A DNA stretch of 64,000 nt from Dipteris shenzhenensis (Eukaryota > Polypodiophyta > Polypodiopsida > Gleicheniales), in NCBI GenBank assembly GCA_047967505.1, contig CM106539.1. One strand, written 5' to 3'. Of this stretch, positions 54,901 to 64,000 are shown in pieces. Every line of letters starts with the position of its first letter. Positions within the stretch are counted from its first letter, which is position 1. The notes beneath the pieces were generated by a model. That model saw nothing but the letters and a program-made list of their open reading frames with translations, was not told where the DNA came from and searched no databases. The position numbers and the translations under genes are program-made.

Positions 54901-55965
54901 AGAGAATGGTATCAGAAGTTTGATGCTTTCATTCGGTCCCAGGGTTTTAGAAGGAGTGAAATTGATCACTGCCTCTACACTAAAAGGGCTAAGGATAGTA
55001 GCCTGATAATCCTGGCACTATATGTGGATGATATGCTATTGGCTAGCAAGAATACTTATGAGCTAGATGCATTAAAGGCCAAGTTGCATGAGGCCTTTGA
55101 TATGAAGGATTTGGGACTTGCAGGTCATATTCTTGGTATGCGCATCACGCGTGATCGGAGTAGGAAACTCCTTTGGCTTTCACAAAAAGAGTATGTTACA
55201 AAAGTATTGCAGCATTTCAATATGGAAGGGGGGAAGGCAGTGAGTACTCCATTGCCTCCATATGTGAAACTGAGTCATACAGATAGTCCCAAATCAGATG
55301 AGGAGAGGGCCATGATGGCCAAAGTTCCTTATGCATCAGCAGTTGGGAGTCTTATGTATGCTATGATAGCTACTAGACCAGATATTGCATTTGCAGTGGG
55401 AGTTGTTAGCCGGTATATGGCTAATCCAGGAAAGAGGCATTGGGAGGCAGTTAAGTGCATCATGAGGTACATGAAGGGTACCAAGGAGATGTGCATTTGC
55501 TTTGGTAAAGGAGACATGCGTGTACTTGGGTACACAGATTTAGACTATGCAGGGCATGTGGATAGTAGGAGATCCACTTCTGGTTATGTGTTCACCTTTG
55601 CAGGTGGTGCAGTGTCGTGGATGTCTCGTGCACAGAAGTGCGTGGCTTTGTCTACCACAGAGGCTGAGTATGTTGCAGTCACAGAGGGTTGCAAGGAGGC
55701 TATATGGCTTGATCGGCTAGTGGGAGATTTGGGGATTCATACAGGTGTACCGACATTGCATAGTGATTCCATGAGTGCTATTCAGCTAGCACGGAATCCG
55801 GTCTTTCATGCAAAGACCAAACACATTGAGGTCAGGTATCATTTCATCAGGGAGGTACTTGAGGACAAGCGCATAGAGCTTGTCAAGGTTCATACAGATG
55901 ATAACCCTGCAGATATGCTGACGAAGGTCTACCTAGTCAGCGGTTTGAGTATTGTTGTGTATTGA
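51940..55965 (+). CDS. Copia gag-pol polyprotein of element E (open, probably inactive)
   Basis: A single open frame of about 1341 codons counted from 51940, the position of the family's start codon. Domains: gag (1-230), CYHCGKKGHMKKDC knuckle (233-246), protease with LDSGASFHVT (Asp319), GAG-pre-integrase (His448, Cys479, Cys482), integrase core (Asp509, Asp566), RT (about 860-1100, YVDDM at 1028-1032), RNase H (Asp1200, TEAEY at 1240-1244, Asp1276). Oddities: codon 1 is GTG where element C has ATG, and the next in-frame ATG is at 52093. Six residues (SDVFxV of C) are missing after residue 544. Residue 602, exactly 35 residues after Asp566, is Lys where H and C encode Glu. A 1-nt deletion near 55927 replaces the conserved C-terminal SLPS tail with an unrelated one. 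The frame is also open upstream to 51916, but only from a TTG. RT and RNase H look intact; integrase does not. Confidence 0.93.
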   Translation: MASSSTSEKEFCSIKKFDGTNFSLWKEQIRDVLIQKKQIKPLAGIEAKPANMSEDDWNELDALAKSTIRLHLAESVYFTVVNEQTTKDLWKKLCATYEKETASNKVYLMKRLFELQMKEGVSIASHLNEFNIIFSQLQKMNFDAETKAIFLLCSLPSSWDTFRTAVSNSAPGGVLKFDDVVGSLLAEEIRRKSMDGNKQDAALNVQRGRSQFRGKSQERGKSRSKSKARNIECYHCGKKGHMKKDCYKLKREQRDKKKNANWGANQKEESPREDKGKVKIEEINAVTRDSDNDVLFMSSLSTELLTTSDDAYSQDWILDSGASFHVTPHREWFSTYDSGKTGCVHLGNNYACDIVGAGDIKFSFANGSAFVLKHVRHVPKLTKSLISVGQLDDAGFHTIFGFQSWKIQKGSMLLARGAKCGTLYPLHVSGVFDHVVAITEQPSTSLWHCRLGHMSQNGMKLLCRLGYVPHLSFSDFEFCEHCLYGKQTKSAHKRRGKKEFEMLDLVHSDVCGPMPTRSLGGAEYYVTFIDDATRKVWAYAIARKFQKWLALVENQSGRTLKCLRTDNGGEYLSHDFQHFCDTRGIKRELTSPRTLEQNPVVKKMNRTIQERLQCMLSNASLSGGFWAEAMKTAVHVINRSPSKSLDGGIPEEAWSGKKPSYSHLRIFGCEAYAHVPKELRKKLDPKSRKCIFLGYGESGEMGYRLWDPEAKKIIRSHDVVFNEKKMHKAPMRDVEMRRITFQDVNPPAYVDRQQAVHAPNVQEMVQPSTPTGIQSRVDDGSSIGGNDEPNVADMQVGQQAEMPLRRSSRVSRPPDRFVPGVDYVMLTDCREPSCYKEAMMREDQRKWEYAMQSEMSSLMKNKTWDLVSLPHGKKALPCKWVYKMKVTADDVPRYKARLVAKGFKQEKGVDFDEIFSPVVKMTTLRCMLGLVAVEDMELMQMDVKTAFLHGDLHEEIYMVQPEGFEEKGKEHLVCKLKKSLYGLKQAPREWYQKFDAFIRSQGFRRSEIDHCLYTKRAKDSSLIILALYVDDMLLASKNTYELDALKAKLHEAFDMKDLGLAGHILGMRITRDRSRKLLWLSQKEYVTKVLQHFNMEGGKAVSTPLPPYVKLSHTDSPKSDEERAMMAKVPYASAVGSLMYAMIATRPDIAFAVGVVSRYMANPGKRHWEAVKCIMRYMKGTKEMCICFGKGDMRVLGYTDLDYAGHVDSRRSTSGYVFTFAGGAVSWMSRAQKCVALSTTEAEYVAVTEGCKEAIWLDRLVGDLGIHTGVPTLHSDSMSAIQLARNPVFHAKTKHIEVRYHFIREVLEDKRIELVKVHTDDNPADMLTKVYLVSGLSIVVY

Positions 55966-56032
55966 TGGGCATTGGATAGTATGCACACTAGTTGTTCTCC
56001 CTTAAAGGCACATTGTCCTTTAAGTGGGAGGT

Positions 56033-56202
56033 TGTGGGGGTTAAAGGTCACTGTGCCTTAACCCCAGTTATGTACAATACTCAAACACATATATAAATGA
56101 ATGAAAAAGAAGATTAGGGTGGTTCTGCACCCACCAAACTTGTGTGGCTCTCTGTCTCTCTCTCTCCCTCTTCCATTCTTGCTTCCGTTGAGAGCACTCT
56201 CA
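56033..56202 (+). repeat. 3' LTR of element E
   Basis: 170 bp, identical to the 5' LTR apart from the 4-bp indel at CTGCACCCACC. Preceded by purine tract GTGGGAGG (56024-56031) and followed by TSD ggtag. Confidence 0.96.
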
Positions 56203-56506
56203 GGTAGAAGAGGGCATGTAGAGGAGGCACTGCATGGGGGTAGGGAGGCATGAGAGAGCGAGGTGTGGGGGGGAGGGTAGTGGAGGCATAGAGAGGGCGG
56301 GGTAGAGGCATGGGTCAGGGGTGGTGTAGAGAGGGCGAGGGGGACGGTAGGGGAGGGGAGGAGAGGTACTATAGGGGTAGGAGAGGGTAGAGGGGGCAGG
56401 TAGGGGAGGTGCACAGGGAGGTGAGAGAGGACTGAGGGGAGTGCATGGAGTGGAGTGAGTGAGGAGTGGGGCAAGTACGAGAGTGAGTGAGGAGAGTGAG
56501 TGAGGG

Positions 56507-56568
<62 letters not shown>

Positions 56569-56769
56569 CATGACTAGAGAGAGAGGAGAGATGAGAAGAC
56601 TTGAGGGAGAAGGGAAGGTAAGCAACTAGAGAGAGAGGAGAGATGAGAAGACTTTAGGGAGAGGGGAAGGTACGCGACTAGAGAGAGAGGAGAGATGAGA
56701 ATACTTGAGGGAGAGGGGAAGGTATGCGACTAAAGAGAGGGAGATATGTGACTAGAGAGGGAGCTCCAT

Positions 56770-56813
<44 letters not shown>

Positions 56814-56830
56814 ACGCACTACATAGAGAA
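56203..56830. repeat. Purine-rich tract and minisatellite, right flank of element E
   Basis: GGGGAGG-rich to 56500, (GA)n at 56510-56564, then four copies of a 52-bp unit (ACTAGAGAGAGAGGAGAGAT, GAGAAGACTTGAGGGAGA, GGGAAGGTA) at 56563-56760, then (AG)n at 56772-56812. No gene. Confidence 0.88.
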
Positions 56831-57104
56831 GAGGACTAGAGGGAGAGAGAGGTCCAATTCTTACAAGTAAGAGTAGAAGATTAGGAGAACGACCCATGAG
56901 CAAGAGTGACAAACAAGAGCCTACCACGAGCAAGAGCAACAAACAAGAGGGATGTACGAGAAGAATGTCAAACACAAATCGTACCAAGAAGAATGAATTC
57001 AAATTTCCCTCTCTTTTTTTTAAATTCAAATTTATTTTCAAAATTCCCTCTCTTTTTTTTAAAATTCAAATTTATTCGTGAGTGGGAGGAGTGGGCTAGT
57101 TTTT
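56831..57104. other. Non-genic spacer
   Basis: No recognisable gene. Contains a 41-bp duplication of TTCCCTCTCTTTTTTTT...ATTCAAATTTATT (57003-57075). Confidence 0.5.
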
Positions 57105-57420
57105 CTTATATATACTCTTCTTTCCATTCATTCATTCTCATTCTCTCCTCATTTCATTGAAGCAACCAAGACTGAGTGGAAGAGCAAGGAAAAGTGGAGC
57201 CTTACTTTTTCCACTTTTTCCAGGAGCCTTACTTTTTCCCACTTTTTCCAAGTACTTGCAATTCTTTTTCTTTACTCGCAATTCTACAATTCTTCTTGTA
57301 AATTTTTTCTTTACTTGCAATTCTTTTTCAATTAGTTTCTTATTTGAGTTTTTGAGTTCTATTTCAATTAATTTCTTATTGAAATTTGTGTTTTAAATTT
57401 GAAAAGAGAGATAGAGAGAA

Positions 57421-57488
<68 letters not shown>

Positions 57489-57955
57489 TAGAGAGAGCAG
57501 GAGATTAAGAGAGAGAAAAGAAGGGAGGGAGAGAAAGAGAGAGAGAGAGTAGGAGAGAGAGTGTGAGAGAGAGAGAGAGAGAGAGAGAAGGAGAGAGAGT
57601 GAGGGATGGGAAGAGAGAGAGAGAGGGAGAGAAAAAGAGAGAGAGATGGAGGAAGAGGGAAGAGGGGAGGAAGAGAGAGAGAGAGAGATTAAGAGAGAGA
57701 AGAGAGGAGGGAGGGAGAGAGAGAGATTAAGAGAAGAGGGGAGGGAGAGAAAGAGAAAGAGAGGAGAGAGGGAGGGAGGGAGAGAGAGATCAAGAGAAGA
57801 GGGGAGGGAGAGAAAGAGAAAGAGAGGAGAGAGGGAGGGAGAGAGAGAGATTAAGAGAGAGAAGAGGGGCAGAGGGACAAAAGAGAGAATGAAAACTCAA
57901 AGATGAAAAGAGAGAGAATAAAATCTCCTGGCAGCCGTGGCCGCCAGAGGGAGGG
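57105..57955. repeat. Composite (GA)n unit ending in GGCAGCCGTGGCCGCC, copy 2
   Basis: Begins with CATTTCATTGAAGCAA, CAATTCTTTTTCAATTAGTTTCTTATTTGAGTTTT-type AT-rich sequence (word-level match), then AAATTTGAAAAGAGAGA, several hundred bases of (GA)n with a roughly 60-bp GAGGGAGAGAAAGAGAAAGA-type minisatellite (57700-57860), and the GC-rich palindromic motif at 57932-57950. 49690-49985 is a shorter copy 1. Confidence 0.75.
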
Positions 57956-58505
<550 letters not shown>

Positions 58506-59099
58506 AAAGTTTATTAAAGTCTTCGGGAGACTGTGAAGGTCTATGAGACTAAAGATAACTGATACAATGAGCATAACGGTGGTGGTCTCAAAACGGGCCA
58601 ACCAACCGTTTCTACAAAAAAGAGGTTATGAAGGACTATGTGTCTAGTCCTGATACAAAAATATGTGTCTACCTCCAGATGATACAAAGAAGAAGAAGGG
58701 GGGGGCACAAAAAAAATGGGGCAGAGGGGGGAGATACAGTATACATGTGCAAGTGGTGATCATCAAAGACCAATCATAGAGGGGCCGTCAAATGGGAAGT
58801 CGGAAAAAACCCTGCGATAGATGATCGGCCTCTGACGTCATGCGGCCTAGTCGAGCTCAGCAGTCGTCGGGGGCAGCGGGTGGCCCTGTGGATGAGGGCA
58901 ACGGTAACCCCAGTGGGGCGGGCCGAGAGCAGAGACGAGATGTCATGGACCTAGATGTGTGAGACTGTCCACTGACGTAGCTGTCGTGGCTCTGGCTCTC
59001 GCTCACATCTGCGTCGTTGGCTAGACTGAGAAGAGGTATCCTGTGACTGAAAGAAGTCAGTGATAGGCCGTTGGGTGTCCTCACATTATGTGTGCTACT

Positions 59100-60103
59100 C
59101 GTGTCACCGTGCTCGGAGAGAAGTATCTCAGTGGCGGGTCATCTCATGTAAGAAAGCGGCTAGCCACCGCTGATCCGAGAATTGTAGCATGTGTGGAATC
59201 CATTGCGGAAGAGGCAGTGGTATCGGCCTCAAATGGCATAATAGATAGGACATCTGAAAGCAAAATGCTCCTCCAACTCGATCTCCTGTAAGAAACAAAG
59301 TGGGCAAAGGCGGTCCTCTCGTGGGATACCCTCTGCGTGTCCACTCTCGATCCGTAATCGGTGTGATGAGACCCTAAACTGACCGAGGGAGATCCGGAGC
59401 ACATGTGGTAGATGAAGTTGTGTGTAACCCGAAGGTGTGATGAAGCCCTCCTGTGAGATCTGGAGGCAGTCAGCGGTAGAAGTCGAGCTTCACAGGAAGC
59501 TCGGAGTGAAGAAACCATGTCCGCCAGGTGTGGAGCTGGAGCAGATCCGCCCGAATGAGCCGGTTGACCTCCTGGTCAGTGGGGGAGAGAGGGGATGGTG
59601 GAGTGTCGAGGCTGTACTGAAAAGGAGGCAACCGGTCTAAGTCGAGGTCCTAAGTCGAGGCCCAGTCGGGTGAACCAACTGGAAAGACGACTATACCAGC
59701 ATCGTTGGTCTCCATCAACGGATAAGGCCATAGAGGAGGATAGGGCTAACCAAGGTAGGCAGAGGCGACCGTCAGTGGAGGAGCCAAAATCCCAGACTCT
59801 ATGGAGGTAGGTGATAGCCTGAAAAGCCGCATCAAGCTGTAGGGGTGAGGCACCGAACTCTGCTAGAATGATCTGGTGTGGTACCGATGGTTTGCAACAG
59901 ATCATCCGAGCAAACATCAGTATCTACAGGTGCTTAACTCGAGCCCACTCTGTGTCTGAAAGGTCGACTCCCCACCAAGGGCTACCATACATGCCTGCTA
60001 GGTGGACCAAAGAATAAAAAAGGAGAGACTTGGTCCACGGGTCCTGGAAGTGGGAGTGGTAGCACTGTCGCTCCAGTCTGGCGTATCCCCGGCTGATCTT
60101 GGC
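59100..60103 (-). pseudogene. LINE C-terminal region with zinc-finger-like motif
   Basis: 59576-59917 holds ARMICCKPSVPHQIILAEFGASPLQLDA, typical of the region after LINE RT. At about 59370-59230, reading a different frame, LCPLC...ELEEHFAFRCPIY forms a C-X2-C...H...C zf-RVT-like motif. Several frameshifts. From 59100 to 58506 only the 3' untranslated end is seen. Confidence 0.75.
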
Positions 60104-61225
<1,122 letters not shown>

Positions 61226-61764
61226 AGAAGATGTTGGCTCTTTCCCATGGCTTCTGCAGGAAGAGCAGGGTAATCTCAGTATGTAGGGTTCCGAGGCTTT
61301 TTGTTACCTACAGATATATTGGGGTTGTTGTTTGTAGTATACGTGTAGCTTAGGACCTCGAGTCGTATTCCAGTGAGAGACGTAGGTTTAAGTGTGGTAA
61401 GCAAACATAGTGCATGCATGTGTGAAAGGAACGTGCATCATCATGGTTGAGGTAATGAAGGCTTTCGCCTTCATTGGAGGTTGCAAGGTTTAGGAGGAGT
61501 TTAAGGGTTAGAAGGAGGTTCCAAGGTTTAGAAGGAGGTCCAAGGTTTAGAAGGAGGTTCAAGGGTTATAAGGACATTCCAAGGTTTAGAGAGAAGTTCT
61601 AGAGTTTAGAAGAGGTTCCAGGGTTAGAAGGAGGATCCAAGGTTTAGGATAGAGTACATGGTGGAGAACTTGTCTCCCTTGTAGATCATGGAGGTTAAGG
61701 GTTGAGGAACTAAGGGTTTAGGAGGAGCATAGGAGTGGGAGAGGAAGAAGGTGTAAGAGCATGG
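61226..61764. other. Non-genic DNA with about 20-bp degenerate tandem repeat
   Basis: 61480-61655 carries about eight degenerate units of CCAAGGTTTAGAAGGAGGTT. No gene recognised. The low-complexity frames across 61624-62103 on the minus strand are not credible. Confidence 0.6.
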
Positions 61765-61975
61765 GGGAAAGAATAGAGAGGAGGCAGGAGGAGGAGGTAG
61801 GAGGAGGAGGAGAAGGGAGGAGGAGGAGGGAGGAGGAGGAGGAGGAGGAGGAGGAGGAGGAAGGAGGAGGAGGAGGAGGAGGAGGAGAAGGGAGGAGGAG
61901 GAGGGAGGAGGAGAGGGAGGAGGAGGAGGAGAAGGGAGGAGGAGGAGGGATGAGGAGAGGGAGAGGATGGGTTGC
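61765..61975. repeat. (GGA)n / (GAG)n microsatellite
   Basis: About 200 bp of near-pure GGAGGA trinucleotides with GGAGAAGGGAGG interruptions. Confidence 0.93.
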
Positions 61976-62444
61976 AAGGTTGGAGGAGAGGGGAGGAGGA
62001 GTTGCAAGGTTAGGACATGCTTTTGGATGTGGAGTGCAAGGAAGCATGGAAACTTGAGACAATTGCTTGGAATACCAAAGTAGAACTCAACACAATGCCC
62101 CAAAGAGTGTGGGCTTCATTCCATTATGGGGTATTTATACAAGTTGGAGAGCTTCTCTCTCTACATGTAGGAATTGTAAGACATTCTCTCTCTAAATGTA
62201 GAACTTGCATATAGAAGTTGCAAGTTGCATGAACTTGCATGTAGAACTCGCATGTAGAACTTGCATGTAGGACTTGCATGTAGAACATGCATTAGGACTT
62301 GTATGTAGGAGTTGCATGTAGAACATGCAAGTTGGATTTCTAAGAGGGATTATTCCTAGCCTTATGCAAGTACAAGTGGAGCTTTGTCACTACTCTACAT
62401 ACACATTCTGTACTACCTAAGTCCATGTTGGCACAGAGACAACA
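61976..62444 (-). repeat. LTR-like repeat R, copy 2 (uninterrupted)
   Basis: The reverse complement matches 26332-26618 and 32369-32673 without the copia insertions. On the minus strand it starts TGTTGTCTCTGTGCC (62444), runs through the 13-bp minisatellite, then TATAAATACCCC (about 62130) and CCTTGCAAC, and fades into the GGA microsatellite. A purine-rich GAGAGTA directly precedes the TG, as a polypurine tract would before a 3' LTR. Confidence 0.75.
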
Positions 62445-62479
62445 TACTCTCGGATCCATTTGATTGCTTATTATGAGCA

Positions 62480-63339
62480 AGTAGCTGGATTTCCATGCCT
62501 TCAATGCCTATCGATCCTGCTGTAAAGCCTTGGCACCATACAATTTTTTCTCAGTTTTTAGGTAGCCTATATCCACCATTTGTTCGAATAGAGTTATGTG
62601 GCATGCTTCTAAGAAGATCACTCTTTGATAGAGTTGGCTTGTAATCTAAGCATTGACCCATTTATTGGGATTGAAACTGAGTGGAGGCAAATGGGTATCG
62701 AGGTAACATGGGACCTCCAGAATGAATTCCAATGTTTTATAGAAGATAGCACTTAGGCGAAGGAAGTGATCAATGTTGTCGCGCATTATTTGCTCATGCT
62801 GCTGAAGTGCTTGGATCATTGTGCCTTGGATATTCCATTCTACACCAGAGTATGGTTCGATCATTGGCCAATTAATGGTGCGATCTTCATCCAAAGTGTG
62901 TATGTTGGCTTCCCATTTTTTATGTCGTGGAATTGCATAGAACTTGGGATGGGTTCTGAGACATGGAGGTGCATGTAGGTACTCTTTCAAGAAGATTACA
63001 TCAAAGAGCTTGGGATGGCACCAATCAGGTTGTGGATCCAACTTGCTTATCCAACCTTCACTAATTTGACGCTGACAAAGGTTGGTAGGAAAGTTGTTCC
63101 CCTAGAGTCCATCCACCTCGAGTTTTCATATCAAGATATTTGCTCCAAAATTCCTTGATGGGGTTACTGGGAAGTGGTATCTCATCAAAATCATACCCAT
63201 CATTGAAACTTGGCATGGGAGTACGAATTGGATTATCTGGATCCTGATATTCAAAATCAAATACTATGTCATTTTCTACTAATGAAAGCACAAGTAGTGT
63301 CGGAGGTGATGACGAGGCAGGGAGAGAATTTGCGGACAT
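62480..63339 (-). pseudogene. Unrecognised decayed reading frame upstream of repeat R
   Basis: From the ATG at 63337-63339 (MSANSLPASSSPPTLLVL) the minus strand is open to 63061 with an acidic segment (VFDFEYQDPDNPIRTPMPSF). One frameshift near 63075 joins it to QRQISEGWISKLDPQPDWC and an open run to 62646 (HPKFYAIPRHKKW, HEQIMRDNIDHFLRL). After a stop, VIFLEACHITLFEQMVDIGYLKTE may continue to about 62480. I recognise no domain. Because it lies just upstream of a possible 3' LTR in the same orientation, it may be the accessory or gag-like frame of a non-autonomous LTR element. That is inference. Confidence 0.4.
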
Positions 63340-64000
63340 GGGGGAGAAACATGAAAGAGTGTTAGTTGTGGAAGGGGGAGCAGAGGGGAAGAGGGGAAGA
63401 ACCAGGCAAATGGTTTGAGTAGCTTGGTAGTCCTCAAGGGTAGGATTAGCAAGGGAAGGGAAGAAGCTAGGTGTGAGGGGCTCTTAAAGTTTGTGACTGT
63501 TGGGTTAGTTGAAAATGGTGAGAGGCATGAGCAAAGAGATGATGGAGGGAATAGATGTTAGGATGGAGCTTGGGGAAGGTTAAGAGGCTGGTAGCAGCAA
63601 GGGTAAAAAGCTACATGGGTGGGATGTCGGTTATTTCATGCCTTGCAAATAATAGTGATGGCCTTTGTAGCAATGGCAATAAACCAGCAATAACCCTGAT
63701 GGGAGGACTACCCATGAGGCATACATATGCAATGAAAGCATCCATCCTGAGTGCTATAAACTCGGCATGTGTAGACAAGCAAAAGATATTTTTCTTGGCA
63801 TTATCTACTTTTGGAGAGAAACTAGCAGGAAGAATCATGGCAGTTGCTGCTATGGGTGCTTCGGTAGGTGTTTATGATGCTGGGCAGCTTATAGAATCTT
63901 TCAGTGAACCCAATGTTTTGTCAACTTAGAGGAGAGCAGCAATAGTAGCTAAAGCTAAGCAAGCAAATATTTTGTAAAAAGTGCATCTATTGGATGCAAT
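63340..64000. other. No recognised feature
   Basis: Open frames exist on both strands (plus 63555-63929, 124 codons; minus 63611-63838, 75 codons), but neither shows a recognisable motif. They overlap each other and I cannot choose between them. Window ends here. Confidence 0.35.

Larger units (their letters stand above)
50335..56202 (+). mobile_element. Ty1/copia element E, young full-length copy
   Basis: 5' LTR 50335-50500, primer-binding site 50503-50514, leader of 1.4 kb, one open gag-pol frame, polypurine tract, 3' LTR 56033-56202. Perfect 5-bp TSD ggtag at 50330-50334 and 56203-56207. The LTRs are identical except for a 4-bp CACC-type indel, so insertion is recent. The frame is open but carries lesions in start codon, integrase and C-terminus. 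Same family as C and H. Confidence 0.97.

Noticed and set aside
61480-61655. GGTTTAG-containing repeats resembling plant telomere sequence
   Set aside because: Unit is about 20 bp and lacks consecutive TTTAGGG; similarity is too loose to call interstitial telomere.
61624-62103. Open frame rich in Pro, Ser and Leu across the GGA repeat
   Set aside because: Microsatellite translation fused by chance to repeat R.
63555-63929. 124-codon plus-strand frame
   Set aside because: No recognisable domain, overlaps a minus-strand frame of similar plausibility, and lies in a repeat-rich flank; left as unrecognised rather than called a gene.

Overview
This window is repeat-dominated nuclear DNA from a land plant. 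Ty1/copia elements with initiator-Met tRNA primer-binding sites, hAT- and Mutator-type non-autonomous DNA transposons, a LINE, a satellite of about 182 bp and very long (GA)n tracts all point that way. I cannot narrow the species from sequence alone. I found no intact host gene, rRNA, tRNA or CRISPR array; almost every long open frame is transposon-derived or a translation of low-complexity DNA.

Layout. 1-3694 (-): copia element A, cut by the window edge and inserted into the 3' end of copia element B (3695-9759, -). 9846-10103: a hAT-like MITE with a perfect 8-bp target duplication. 10490-11710 (+): an internally deleted Ty3/gypsy remnant, followed to 14594 by decayed local repeats. 14595-20526 (+): copia element C, decayed, with both LTRs and a matching TSD. 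20532-25480: non-genic repeats, then tandem fragments of a Ulp1-like cysteine protease (-). 25490-26331: (CT)n. 26332-32673: an LTR-like repeat R, split by copia element F (26619-32368, +). 32674-38375 (+): copia element G, same family as A, carrying a second MITE copy; its 3' LTR is cut by an inverted fragment H (38376-41436, -) of the C/E family, which itself carries a Mutator-like insertion (38703-39836). 43030-44345 (-): tail of another copia element, I. 44346-48850: satellite array with a seven-monomer higher-order repeat. 49130-50334 and 56203-58500: purine-rich tracts flanking copia element E (50335-56202, +), the only copy with an essentially uninterrupted polyprotein. 58506-60931 (-): a 5'-truncated LINE inside a (GA)n tract. 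61976-62444 (-): an uninterrupted copy of R. 62480-63339 (-): an unrecognised decayed reading frame just upstream of R.

The elements work only as transposons: gag packages RNA, protease matures the polyprotein, RT/RNase H copies it and integrase inserts it. Even E looks disabled: it lacks the family gag ATG, has Lys in place of the integrase catalytic Glu, and has a shifted C-terminus. The most informative signals are the two-copy MITE family with 8-bp TSDs, the 9-bp-TSD Mutator-like insertion, the satellite higher-order structure, and the specific lesions in E. I did not find a convincing new functional system. All alignments were made by eye.
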